Shown here piece by piece: positions 9,795 to 20,099 of a stretch of 53,810 nt of DNA. The notes below the pieces were generated by a model that was given only the letters and a program-made list of their open reading frames with translations, ran no database searches and had not been told where the DNA came from. How positions within the stretch are numbered: position 1 is the first letter of the stretch; every line of letters begins with the position of its first letter. Location: assembly GCA_023091735.1 (NCBI GenBank), contig JALKBU010000261.1, forward strand, positions 1 to 53,810. The letters are read 5' to 3'. The translations under genes were made by a program, and so were the position numbers. The DNA comes from Trichomonas tenax. Its lineage: Eukaryota > Parabasalia > Trichomonadida > Trichomonadidae.

Positions 9795-12019
9795 TTCATA
9801 CTCATGAAGAACGACGCATCTATAAAACTCAACACAGCAATTCTGCTTTCAATAATTTAAACAGCGGAAAGTCCATAAATCGCATTAACATGTTTTTAAG
9901 GGCGGGTCCAAAGTGTCAGATTTCTAGGGGGTATAAAACGCTATCTCTAGACTACAAAAAAAACAACATATCATTTTTACACATACCAATGATATACAAA
10001 CTCCATACCCTATAATATTCATATGTTACAATTTCTATATTTTGAAGAACACATCAAATTGCAAATTTGATTTCCTCCTATTTTTGAGTAAATCAGCTTA
10101 TTATCAATATAATTTGTCTGCAATTAGAAGATATTGGTTAAAGTTGTACTAAAGCATGATGAATATGTATATTCATTGAGTTATTATTGATTTTATTCAT
10201 TTTTTTAATCTTTTTAGCCCCATTTATGAGAATAGAAGTATGTGGTATCTTTTGGATGTCAGCATTCAAGTATGATGCATACATAGCCCAGGAAAATCGA
10301 TTGGAATACATATTGATTGATGTTGACGTTGATTAAAAAAATATTATATAAATAATTTTCAATTACTAACAATTTGTCAAATATTCGAGATAATTGTTAC
10401 ATTTGGACTAAATAAAGATATTCTGTCGCTTAAGTTTTGTTTAAAACCTCATCAGTTTCTCGAAATGCAATTTTTGTTTGCGTCCTCTCAATTTTTTTTG
10501 CCAAAACCGTCGGCTTGTGTACCGTTTTTCTCGATGCTGATGCTGTTTCAGACTGTTATATCTAGGCTGTAGATAGAAGAGATACTACCCTACAACATAT
10601 TTTGATTTTGTTGGATTCTGTTTCCAAGCCGTGAAATATAAAATCAATAACATGGGTAAAGAAAAAAGTCCAGTCCAGTGCAATATGGTTTCTCGATGCT
10701 ATATGTATGAATACGAATATGCAGAGTAATCAGAATTGTTAGCTTCCTGTATTGAGTTATTAATTATTTTTTGTTGAAATTTATCAACTTTAGCAAGAAA
10801 AGCATGCTTTCAAATGTGCCAATAATGATGAAAATATTACACTATATGTACAAAATTCGTGTACAAAATAAATAGCAAATAACTAAGAAATATTATAAAT
10901 ACTAGATTATTTGGTTATTGATATCTGTATGATCTTCTGGTATCTCTCCTTTTGAGTAGTAATTAATACTTAATGGCTTTAAATTTGCATCATAAGTGAA
11001 ATTATATATTCAATTTACAACACCTTGTTCAAAATCTAATTTTGTATATTATCTATCATGAAGGAATGATAGCTGATGCATAGCATACCATTTTCAAGCT
11101 CTAAATACTATATATATATGGAAAAAAACATTGTCGCACTTGTTTCTGAGAGTCTTTTTCATTATACATATGTGCTGAATTTGTAACACATATATATACA
11201 TACATATCACAGCAATGGGTATATATGTTATAATATCATAATATATATACAAAGGTTCAGTGTTATGTTATCATAATTTTAATTTTTATATGTTTTTCTT
11301 GAAAAATATACTCTCGGAGTAATTAATGCTAAAACAAATATGTGGATTTGGAGTAATGTCTAATAATACATATATATCCATACTGGTGTAATTATTCTCT
11401 ACTGCTTCTGAGTAGAGATATAATATCTTTAAGGTTATCAAAAACCTCAGACTCCGCCCTTAATGTTATGAGTTTTAGAAATCTTGTCTAACAAAGCAAT
11501 AACAAAAAATCGTCGCCTCTCAATACTGTGCTGAAATTCGCTTTAACAACAAAGTGTATGTTATCTTTCAAAAGTAGAAGCATATTCACACTTTGTAAGT
11601 TATATCCAAAATTGGTGTAAACATTACGGTTACGCAAATTTTAAGAGATAAATTTGCTACATTTTGCTTAGCCAATTAAAAATTGAATAATTTTTAATTG
11701 GGGGTTTGATATTGTTGCGAATTTTTGCATTAAGTTCGGGTATATCAAAATCTCAGTATATTCAAAATATCTAAACTTTAGGTTATCAAGAATATATCTA
11801 TGGAGATTCAGTCTGAGATTTTTAAGGTTATCAATATTTTTGAAAATTAGTATACCGACTGAATTGGTTCAAAAAATATTTAAACATGAAACTCTGGAGT
11901 TGTGATAGATGATAGAAGTGAAAATTTGAATATATTTTCTTCAATTGTTTAAATATGAGATTACAAGAATAGAAAAATGATCGTTGAGTTTGCTTCATTT
12001 TGTTAAAATTTTAAAAGCG
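9795..12019. other. 2.2-kb AT-rich spacer
   Basis: No gene seen on either strand. It has many (AT)n runs (11100-11400) and no copy of the TGACATGTAAA motif. The octamer-like GGTTATCAA occurs three times (near 11436, 11780 and 11824), probably a degenerate repeat. Confidence 0.5.
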
Positions 12020-12029
12020 TCACTTTTTT
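12020..12029 (+). promoter_or_regulatory. initiator-like element
   Basis: TCACTTTTTT fits TCA(+1)Y(T/A) and precedes the beta-helix pseudogene, in line with the initiators at 1491 and 17321. Confidence 0.4.
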
Positions 12030-12080
12030 GAACATTTTTTAAATCCTCTTCATTGGAGGATTTCCTTCAATATTATCATA

Positions 12081-13133
12081 ATGAGATTCGATTGGAGTGA
12101 TTTCTTCACAGGAAGTTACACTAAGTCCGATGGCGGAATCATATCATCTAATGGCCAATATTTAGTTTGCGATTGTACCTTTTCAAATGGTCAAGATCGT
12201 GCTATTTCATTCGAATTATCATCGAGTAGCACCAATAAACTTCTTACAGAATATAGCAGTTTCTCTAATTTCTATTGTATTAATAAAGATGGAGGTGCAA
12301 TTCGTTTTTCTAGTTCAGGAGAGTTCTGTCTTAACAGAATCTGCGGAACAAATTGTTCCTCCACAACAAATTATCACTTTTCTTATAGTACAGTCACTAA
12401 TTCTGAATTGAGTAAGAATTATATGAATTTTTCGACCGTATTTTTAAGTGGTTTAGAAGATGTTGGAAGTCTTCATATTAATTTTGTTCATGGAGATTTC
12501 GAAATGTCTAATACTAATATGTCTCAATGCAAAGGGCCTTATGTTGGAGGATTTCGATGTTTTAATACTTATTCTCCTTCTTGCAAATTCTCAACTTTTG
12601 ATAATTGCATTGCTGGATATGATAATATTGTAAGATTAATGAATTGCAAAACTTCATCAAATATAAACAATTGCAACTTTTAATCAAATACTTTCTCTCA
12701 TTCTGTTATAAGAGCTTATTTGAATCCAATGACAGTCGAAGATTGTGTATTGATTGAAAATTCAAAGGGTTATTTGTTCTATGGAGAAGATACTACAGTC
12801 ACTGCAGTTCATTGTTACACTTCAGATAATCAATGCAGCACCAAAAATTCCCAACATCGAAGCATCACGTGATTGAGTAAGAACAAAGGACTTTTCGTAG
12901 AAGACCCAACAATCAGCGAATACCACATCGTCACAAAGTGCACAGAGAGCGAAACATTTGTTGTAATAGAAAGTCTCATAAATTTTGGAGTATATCAAGG
13001 CAAAATTAATTTAAATACGAGTTTAAAGCTTTATAAGGTTGGAACCGAAATACAAAACAACGATTTAATCTGTCAATATGCGTCTTACTTCGAAAACACT
13101 CAAATTACAATTGATAATTTAAGGATGCCTTAA
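12081..13133 (+). pseudogene. right-handed beta-helix surface protein, two in-frame stops
   Basis: One plus-strand frame runs from 12081 to 13133 and is broken by TAA at 12681-12683 and TGA at 12870-12872. The protein is rich in Asn, Ser, Cys and aromatic residues with the repeating N.CTF.N pattern of parallel beta-helix repeats (for example CDCTFSNGQD and CKFSTFDNCIAG). Such proteins, usually with a signal peptide and one membrane segment, are a large trichomonad surface family. Here the N-terminal signal is not in the same frame and no transmembrane tail is visible, so both ends are probably damaged too. Reading continues cleanly across both stops, which argues for recent decay. Confidence 0.75.
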
Positions 13134-14229
13134 ATCACGACTTTTTTTGTTGCCTTTATAACTTGGAATAGCATTGACTCACAAGTTTAAAACTTATATG
13201 GTACTATAATAATATATGTATAGAATAATGATTCGATAACAGTAATATCTGCCAAATTAAAATTTCGAATTTCGTCGCAACATGTAAAGTTATAAGTTTG
13301 AATCCATAGCACTATTTTCCAAAATGTGTATCAGTATTGTGTATAATTGCAAAGGATAAAACCATCAAACCACCACCACATTCAATTTGGTGGATTTGGG
13401 CAATGCGATTGAAAAGTTGGTGGCGACGGCACGCTAAATATCAGAATTGCTAGTAGAAAGAAGAAATATCCAATCAAAATACTATTTAGTTGCAAATTGA
13501 GCAAAATACTAATTTTCTCTTCAGAACGGAAATAGTGTGGCAACGAAAGCCCTATGATCATGACACACCCTCGTAATTCATTTCTATACGACAAGTAGTA
13601 CAGTTACTCCAAGATTCGGACAGAATGATTAGTAGTTTTACCGACAACCTTGTGGCGGCGCTAGCTATTCATGAGTGCTAAATGGTGCTTATTAATGTTG
13701 ACAGATCTTCAATCTCCTTTCTTAAATTTTCCAAATCGAAATATACTTAAAAACCATGAATATTGTAAATATTGGTGGTCATGATATTCAAAACGAATAT
13801 ACATCTAAAAATAAATGTAACTGCTTATTTAACCCATGCTATTACCTATCTTTTTATCTCGGATAGCAATTATTAATAATAAAAATAGCAACAAATTCAT
13901 ATAAAAAATTTTTCTGTTAAGCCCTTTCCACATACCACAATTTTTTCACCCACGAGCCCGACCATTTTCATGCTTAATAATTATATAATAAAACTGATAT
14001 TATGCAGTTTAGAGAGTAAAATGTCCTTTTTCGCTCGAAATTAGGAAATCTTGTTATTTACGATAAATTTTGAGTTTCAAACTATAAATATATTTAATTA
14101 TGCACCATTTGTTAGAGTTTTATGCAAAAATTTAAATGTTAAACCAAAAGTCGCCCATCTGACATTCACTCAATTTATAAAATGTTTGTAAGTCAGTGAA
14201 TAAGCAAAATCAAAGTCTCAAATTTTAAC
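13134..14229. other. 1.1-kb spacer
   Basis: A 70-codon minus-strand frame at 13382-13594 contains a hydrophobic stretch (IGYFFFLLAILIF) like the membrane tails of trichomonad surface proteins, but it has no recognisable partner and may be a relic or chance. Nothing else is evident. Confidence 0.4.
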
Positions 14230-15184
14230 TATGATATATGCTATATTTATGCAACATATCTATGGAAAGTTAGGGCATCCTTAAATGATTTTGTTAATTT
14301 TTCATTAGAAAGGAAGAATTTCTCCATATGCAAGCAATTCATGTTTAAAAACTTCATGGATATACCACAGAGCAAGATAATTGAAATTTTCATTAAATTT
14401 GGATATGATTTTGTTGAACAATGGTTTCTTGATGAAAACATATATAGCTTTTGAGCTCTGCATCAAATCTAGTGAATACAAGCGGATTTTTGAACACATC
14501 AATCTTGAACTTTGTTCAAATGAAGCAATGGAAGGATTCATCTGCTTTTATGAAACAAATTTCTCGTGTCCTGAGTGCAGGCCATTCATATCATGCATGA
14601 AGCGTCGTTTACTTAGCTGTTTCATTGATGGAATCAGTAGAAAAATAAAAAGAAGTCCACCAATGAATAATCCAGCAATTATTGCACTAAATAAGTTTCC
14701 TCAGAAGACGCAATTATTCGGGATGATATATGAACATATCAAGAACAACATGAATGACAAAGCATCGATCAAGTATGACGTGGATTCTGGATATTCTCAT
14801 GTTTTAAATGATTCTGGTTTCAATGTTTTTATGAAAACAGCGAATGACAATGATTTTTCATTAAGCAAATCATTGGTTGATGCAGGTGAAAATCCTTATA
14901 TGTTGGATGCAAATGGGAACACTACGCTACATTGATTTTCATACATCGGAAACGAAGAAGCTTTTAGATATTTTATTTAGTTAATTGATGTTAATTGCCC
15001 AAACAAATACGGAACCACAGCACTTCATGATGCTGTTCGCTACAAAAAGACAAATGTCTTTCAAATTATTTTGAATCATCCACAAATTAATCCTGATTTG
15101 AGAAACTTGAATAACAACCTTCCAAGAAATTTAATTAGAGATGATGAAACTCAAAATATTTTCATTAATCGGGAAAATCAATAA
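14230..15184 (+). pseudogene. DUF3447/ankyrin-repeat protein, frameshift and two stops
   Basis: From about 14250 the plus strand encodes LNDFVNFSLERKNFS and onward in one frame, which closes near 14440. The adjacent frame then continues (FELCIKSSEYKRIFEH) with the DUF3447-type segment, a ..DSGFNVFMKTANDND.. ankyrin and another ending DANGNTTLH. TGA follows directly (14933-14935), then a TAG, yet the same frame carries on with two more ankyrin units (KYGTTALHDAVRYKKTN) to TAA at 15182-15184. Each break lies inside homologous sequence, so this is a decayed copy. No initiator or intact start was found. Confidence 0.75.
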
Positions 15185-15523
15185 TATTTTATAATAGCTT
15201 TCTATATTATAACAAGATGGAATAGTATGCATCTATATATACAAGCAGAATTGTTTTATATGATTAAATTTTTTAAAAAAAGATATCAAAATTAAAAAGA
15301 ATATTTCTCATTATCAGCAATAGCTATAGAGGCCATTTCATAGCACAGTAATGCAATGTATAGAGGAGAAAATATTTATTATACTTAAATTAGAAATAAT
15401 AATGATATGATGGAATTTGTTCGCTTATCATTTGACCGATAAAAATTTGTTTTTGCTATTTCAAATTTATCATTTTGTTTGAAGATTATAGACATATGGA
15501 AAATATTTATTAAAATTATAAAA

Positions 15524-15533
15524 TCATTTTTCA
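15524..15533 (+). promoter_or_regulatory. initiator element of the glucosidase II beta gene
   Basis: TCATTTTTCA lies just before the ATG at 15537, placing the predicted +1 adenine (15526) eleven bases upstream. It closely matches the trichomonad initiator consensus. Confidence 0.6.
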
Positions 15534-15536
15534 AAA

Positions 15537-16649
15537 ATGTTTCTATTAATTTCATCTTCGTTTTGTTTTGTTCCAAAAGGCGCTTCTCCGTCAACATGGG
15601 AGCAATATAATTCGAACATAAATGAGAAAGAAGGACTTTTTAAGTGCTTTGATGGCAAAAAAATTATATCAATAAATAAAATTAACGATGATTATGCTGA
15701 TTGTGCTGATGGATCCGATGAACCTGGCACTTCTGCAACGAACAACGGTGTTTTTTACTGCCAAAATCCAGGATATTTCCCAGATACGATTTCAAAATGG
15801 AGCGTTGGCGATGGAATCTGCGATTGCTGTGATGGAGCAGATGAAGAAGGCAATGGTAATGTCAAATGCGAAAATAAATGTGCTGTTCTCGAACAAATAA
15901 GGAAAGATGCAGCAAATGAATTAGTTTCTGCGTTTACAATCGGAATAAAGAAGAGGAACGAAATGGAAGCAAACGGAATGAAGATATTCAAGAATCAAAT
16001 GATCACTCTCGAAAATTATCAAAACGAACTTAAAACATTATACGAAAGTCTCGCAAATCTCAAAGAGGATTTACAGAGAATAGATGAATCAACTGATTCA
16101 CAAGAAATTACGCCGTTCCAAGAGACAATCTCGAAAATATACGATTTTACTTTTGGATGGCATCATCCTAAGACATCGTTCGCATCGAGGCTCACAACGG
16201 AGATAATAGAACACAAAGAAAATCGCATTAAAGAAGTAAATGATAAAATCAACGAATTAATCAACATATCACAATTACCAGACGATGCAAAACCTCTTTT
16301 ATCAATGATAAACAACGAACTCCGCATTGATAGGTTCACTGTTAACATTTTAGGTCAAATTAAAGATAGATACAACAGCATTGGCTTTTATAAAGGCTAT
16401 GAACCATCAAACAACACAATTCTCTACGATTGGGGTGATTCCTGCTTTGCTGTCAACAATTCAAGAAAAGCATTTGTTCAAATGAAGTGTTGGAAAACTC
16501 CAAAGCTCATTTCCAACTCAGAGCCGAGAACGTGTGAATATGAATTCGTTCTTGGAACTCCGCTCGCTTGTTCTCAAAGCTCAATCGATCAATTTAATAA
16601 TATGACAAAAGAACAGATCGATGATATGACACGTAAATACAATAGATGA
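15537..16649 (+). CDS. glucosidase II beta subunit-like protein (PRKCSH family)
   Basis: A 370-residue secretory protein. A hydrophobic signal (MFLLISSSFCF) is followed by two Cys-rich LDL-receptor-A-like modules with acidic calcium-binding motifs (DCADGSDE and CDCCDGADE), then a charged coiled coil (about 110-260), then a mannose-6-phosphate-receptor-homology domain at about 275-355 (GFYKGYEPSN, MKCWK and PRTCEYEF). In known cells this subunit holds the alpha catalytic subunit in the ER and reads N-glycan mannose during glucose trimming and calnexin/calreticulin quality control. It is shorter than animal homologues (about 520) and lacks a C-terminal HDEL/KDEL, ending TRKYNR. Start choice is supported by the initiator. 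The assignment is strong; pairing with a catalytic subunit is inferred. Confidence 0.88.
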   Translation: MFLLISSSFCFVPKGASPSTWEQYNSNINEKEGLFKCFDGKKIISINKINDDYADCADGSDEPGTSATNNGVFYCQNPGYFPDTISKWSVGDGICDCCDGADEEGNGNVKCENKCAVLEQIRKDAANELVSAFTIGIKKRNEMEANGMKIFKNQMITLENYQNELKTLYESLANLKEDLQRIDESTDSQEITPFQETISKIYDFTFGWHHPKTSFASRLTTEIIEHKENRIKEVNDKINELINISQLPDDAKPLLSMINNELRIDRFTVNILGQIKDRYNSIGFYKGYEPSNNTILYDWGDSCFAVNNSRKAFVQMKCWKTPKLISNSEPRTCEYEFVLGTPLACSQSSIDQFNNMTKEQIDDMTRKYNR

Positions 16650-17320
16650 GTGACAAGAATAAAACATGATTTAATTGCAAAAATATTTTATATTATTTTA
16701 TATTAATTGTTTTGTGTAATATGTAGAGTATATTCGGGTAAATTTTGCGCTGTTAAACATATTCTTTCACTTTAAACTCGAAATAATTTATATTAATTCT
16801 AATATTATTCTAATATTCTCTGTCAAAATGCACTAATGGTCATAATATTGGTACTAATGCTTTGGGTTTCATTCTGAGGACTTTTCTTTATTCTTATTTT
16901 TTTGAACTTTTCAAAAAACTTTGTTTTGGAGCAATTTAAATAGTTGTAGCATGTGAGATGATTCTGCAAGTAAAGATTTGTCTGGAAAGAAAGGAAGAAA
17001 CATAATTTTTTTAAAAAAAAATGATATTTTGATTTTTCTCGTTGAATCGAAAGCAGTGAGGTGTTGAGATCGAAAGAAAACCAATATCAATAAATCAGGG
17101 TCTAAAATGAAAATCAATGTTTTCTTTATTGAGGAAAATGGAAAATACAATAAGGTTATATTTCAATACATCGTTTTTTTTCGAAATATTAGACACAACA
17201 GTGTATTATATTAAACGAAATTTGGTCAACCATCAAAAAGTGACAAATGTAAATCATCATTTTTCTTCATTCGAAATATTATATTATGTGTTGTGATTTG
17301 GGAATTTTGCGGTTAACTTG
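16650..17320. other. 670-bp spacer
   Basis: AT-rich with no gene. AAAAAGTGACAAATGTAAA near 17237-17255 is a variant of the recurrent motif upstream of the next coding frame. Confidence 0.5.
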
Positions 17321-17330
17321 TCACTTTTTA
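17321..17330 (+). promoter_or_regulatory. initiator element of a truncated surface-protein gene
   Basis: TCACTTTTTA, ten bases before the ATG at 17340, fits the initiator rule and matches those at 1491 and 15524. The truncated gene behind it may still have a working start site. Confidence 0.55.
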
Positions 17331-17339
17331 ACGAAACAA

Positions 17340-17612
17340 ATGATAATTTATTTCTTCTTTTTCTCTTTAGCTAGAGCTAATTTAGATGATTTAAAACAAG
17401 AATTATTTGGTTCCAATGTTCCCACACTTATTAAAGATAAGACAAATCCTACTTATTCGTTAACGCAAAAAGTTTTCATCCAAAATTGTATTTTCAGCGG
17501 AATTACTCAAGCATGTAATATCAACAATGGAAATACGGTATATTATGTAATGCATTCGAATTGCGTACGGAAATCCTGCCCAAAAAGTGTCATGAAAAGT
17601 GACAGTATGTAA
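17340..17612 (+). pseudogene. beta-helix surface protein, truncated by an inserted element
   Basis: The ATG at 17340 begins a signal peptide (MIIYFFFFSLARA), followed by the N-terminal beta-helix segment (KVFIQNCIFSGITQ). After codon NCV at about 17567 the frame enters the left terminal repeat of the 17568-18888 element and stops at 17612. Family members are usually several hundred residues, so only about 75 genuine residues remain. An intact initiator, start and signal with an abrupt loss at a TA dinucleotide make this a likely insertion victim. The sequence right of the element does not obviously continue the gene, so a deletion probably followed. Confidence 0.7.
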
Positions 17613-17660
17613 AGTGTTTTTGTCAGGTTTTACATGTTAGCACACTTCATGCTTTGAACC

Positions 17661-17739
17661 AATTTCATCACAAGGAGTGACTGACTGCGTAGGAAATGAC
17701 ACAAGCTCAATGCAATCTGTCACTCTTTGTGATGAAATT
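17661..17739. other. hairpin tile 1
   Basis: Arm 17661-17681 pairs with 17719-17739 over 21 positions with a single G-T wobble; the loop is 37 bases. The arm length is in the range of small-RNA duplexes. Candidate precursor only. Confidence 0.75.
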
Positions 17740-17783
17740 TAAAAAGTTTAAATTCATCTCAATATCGAATACATTTTTTACGC

Positions 17784-17878
17784 TTTCATCGTTTTCTTGA
17801 GATAATTATGTTATCAAGTGGCCTTACATGGACAATGTTGACCATTATGAGCAGAATTGCCTCAAGAAAACCATGAAA
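17784..17878. other. hairpin tile 2
   Basis: TTTCATCGTTTTCTTGAG (17784-17801) pairs with CTCAAGAAAACCATGAAA (17861-17878), with one mismatch in 18. The loop is about 59 bases. Confidence 0.7.
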
Positions 17879-18008
17879 TTTCGTTGAGTTTTTGGTTTGA
17901 GCAAAATCATCATGAAAAATGGATCACTGGATGGAATATCTTACCAACCTTATGCATTGGGTTGTTTTTAATGATGATGTTGAGCAATTTTGAAATCAAC
18001 GAAATTTC
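17875..18008. other. hairpin tile 3
   Basis: GAAATTTCGTTGA (17875-17887) pairs perfectly with TCAACGAAATTTC (17996-18008). An inner block around ATCATCAT (about 17907-17914) pairs with ATGATGAT (about 17971-17978), giving a long imperfect stem of 134 bases overall. Confidence 0.65.
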
Positions 18009-18042
18009 AATGACTTAATTTTTGAGAATCCTATTTTTCTCA

Positions 18043-18103
18043 CTGCAATGCTGCTCATAAATGTATATGTATCCTTGATCACTTCTTGTGAACAGCATTG
18101 CAG
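18043..18103. other. hairpin tile 4
   Basis: CTGCAATGCTG (18043-18053) pairs perfectly with CAGCATTGCAG (18093-18103). The loop is 39 bases. Confidence 0.65.
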
Positions 18104-18141
18104 CAAGACAAGTTCCAAATTGCATAATGTTTTTACAAGAT

Positions 18142-18210
18142 CATCATTCAGAATGACTCACTCCATATGGCTGCAGTTCCCTCATATACAATGAGTCATT
18201 TTGCATTATT
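18142..18210. other. hairpin tile 5
   Basis: AATGACTCA (18152-18160) pairs with TGAGTCATT (18192-18200). The stem continues outward imperfectly for about ten positions with wobbles and single mismatches. Confidence 0.55.
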
Positions 18211-18256
18211 AATTTTTATTTTTCATTTATTTAGAAACATTGTTTGAATTTTTCAA

Positions 18257-18353
18257 AAAATATGGATATCTGACTTCATCACACATATTGCATTAACTGA
18301 CCTCATGTGCTTGTTCGTTTCATATACATGATTTAGTCAGATATCCATGTTTT
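18257..18353. other. hairpin tile 6
   Basis: ATGGATATCTGACT (18262-18275) pairs perfectly with AGTCAGATATCCAT (18335-18348). One wobble then four A-T pairs extend it outward. The loop is 59 bases. Confidence 0.75.
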
Positions 18354-18508
18354 ATGAACAAATATAGTAGATATTTAACAAATCATTTATTTATCAATAT
18401 TTTGTACGAATAATGCATATAATGCACAGAAATATTAGATTTCATACATGCTTCATGCATAATATTGACAAATAGGCGAGCTTTGTACTATTAGACTTTT
18501 ATTTTGCT

Positions 18509-18603
18509 TTTTAGCTCAAATCATAGTACAGCTCCATCATATGAGGCTGATCCATGATAGTCTTGCCTCAAATAATGGAACTGTGCTATGATTTGAGCTA
18601 AAA
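18509..18603. other. hairpin tile 7, 29-position stem
   Basis: Arm 18509-18537 pairs with 18575-18603 over 29 positions with one G-T wobble and one C-A mismatch. Inside the loop TGAGGC (18542-18547) pairs with GCCTCA (18565-18570), making a compact two-stem hairpin of 95 bases. It is the strongest tile of this array and closely resembles a pre-miRNA in size. Confidence 0.85.
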
Positions 18604-18982
18604 TGCCACCCAAAATTGTGGATAATTTGGGAATCTGGACTTTTTCAAAATATTAGGATATAATGATGCTGCACTGACTCCCTATTTACTGGTAGTGGAT
18701 GTAGAATCAGTATTTCAAAATAATTTAAATTTTAATTCTTTTTTCAAATAAATGCGAAAGGTACGTACTGCTCAACTATGTGGGATTACCTGTTTGTAGG
18801 AATTAGCTGAAATCAATTTGCAATCAAATAATCGACACATAAATTATTTACATGGCATTTTTATGACACTTTTTGGGAAGGATTTCCATACTCTACAGAT
18901 GCAAAAGAAATTAAAGAAGAATCTAATGTAGTAGTATACAGATTGTGATTTTTCGGGGTAATCCAAATTCCCAGTGAATATA

Positions 18983-19093
18983 TCATTCACATTTAATCAT
19001 CATTATGAGATAGAATTAATCGTTCACCTTTTATGATCATTGTGATGTTACATCAGTCATTCACATTTTATCATCATTATGATATATATCCTC
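18983..19093. repeat. three 37-bp tandem repeats
   Basis: Units begin at 18983, 19020 and 19057. The first and third share TCATTCACATTT.ATCATCATTATGA; the middle unit is more diverged (TCGTTCACCTTTTATGATCAT). Reverse-orientation relatives (GATGATCAAATGTGAATGA) appear near 32583-32602, so the unit is dispersed. Confidence 0.65.
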
Positions 19094-20099
19094 ATTATCA
19101 ATTGCAATTGAAATGAATTCTTTAAAAATTGCTGAATATCTAAAATCGACAGGTGCTATTGAATGAATATTCAACTGAGTGTTCTATATGATAAAACAAA
19201 AATATTTCCAAAATATTTATCTTCTTGAATTGTTCATTCATATACATGTAAACTAATTCAATTATAATTAAAAGATGAAAATTATATCTAATTTTTAATT
19301 AATAACTAGTGCGTCCCACAATATCGTAGCATCAGGACAACCACGATGTCCCAAAAAAATTTATTGATATATAATGTCATATGTATGACTTAAAATGCCT
19401 GGTGTTAATGTCGTGGTTTGAAAAATCAAAACAAAGTTGTCCTATCAAAAAATTACCCATTTTTACAAAATCATCTGCTAGTTTCAATTTTAAAATTTCT
19501 TTTTGTTATATGAAAATAGCTTCATTTGTTGGAAATATAATTGGTTATTATATAGAAATTTGATAAATCATAATATATACTGCAAAATGAAGTGATAATA
19601 GATTCTGCCACGTAAATATAGGGTGTCGAGATACCTCTTTAGCATCTCAAGATAGACAAGACCTATGAAAAGAGCAAAGCAGTTATAGAAACTCCAGCGA
19701 TGAGAGCTCCCTTTATTTTTAATAACTTTGTATATTATTTGAATATTGGTGAAAAAGAAGCAATAAAATATTTCCTATTAAATGTATTGTGTATTTTTCC
19801 ATCCCAAAATTTTGATTCTGGGGAACTAAAATGATGACATCCTGGATTTTTTCACGATGAAATACAAGAATGAAATTGCTTGTAACTTCATCTAGTGATG
19901 TTTTGGTGAAGATAAAAATAAACCACAGATACCAAGAGTATCTTCGTATCCAGTGTTTTTTTGACTGTTGATGCTATGATTGTGATGAAATCGAGAGAAA
20001 ATTGAGGAATCTATAAATCCTCGAAGGATAAACCACTAGCTCTTCACTGATTAGAGAGATAGTTTCACTGGTAACTCTTAAAATGTATATGATAAAAAA
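19094..20099. other. 1-kb spacer with relics
   Basis: No intact gene. At 19104-19163 the plus strand reads KIAEYLKSTGAIE then stop, like the last ankyrin unit of DUF3447 proteins. On the minus strand, 19650-20095 contains fragments including a hydrophobic stretch (ALIAGVSITALLFS) that could be the membrane tail of the beta-helix pseudogene just upstream on that strand. Confidence 0.4.

Larger units (their letters stand above)
17568..18888. mobile_element. TA-flanked inverted-repeat element filled with tiled hairpins
   Basis: The left end (17568 onward: CGGAAATCCTGCCC, then AAAAAGTGTCATGAAAAG) and the reverse complement of the right end (from 18888) agree at 28 of the first 31 positions. Both are bordered by TA (17566-17567 and 18889-18890), the target duplication expected of Tc1/mariner-type transposition. 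No transposase frame is present, so it would be a non-autonomous element of 1321 bp. Between about 17660 and 18605 it is almost entirely covered by consecutive hairpins of about 60-130 bases. Its terminal core TGTCATGAAAAGTGACA is shared with the 25293-25908 element. Mobility is inferred from structure only. Confidence 0.7.

Noticed and set aside
12081..13133. Possible stop-codon reassignment to explain frames running through stops
   Set aside because: TAA, TGA and TAG all interrupt family relics, while every intact gene ends at an ordinary stop with none inside.
17568..18888. CRISPR-like array
   Set aside because: The hairpin arms differ from each other and there is no constant direct repeat.
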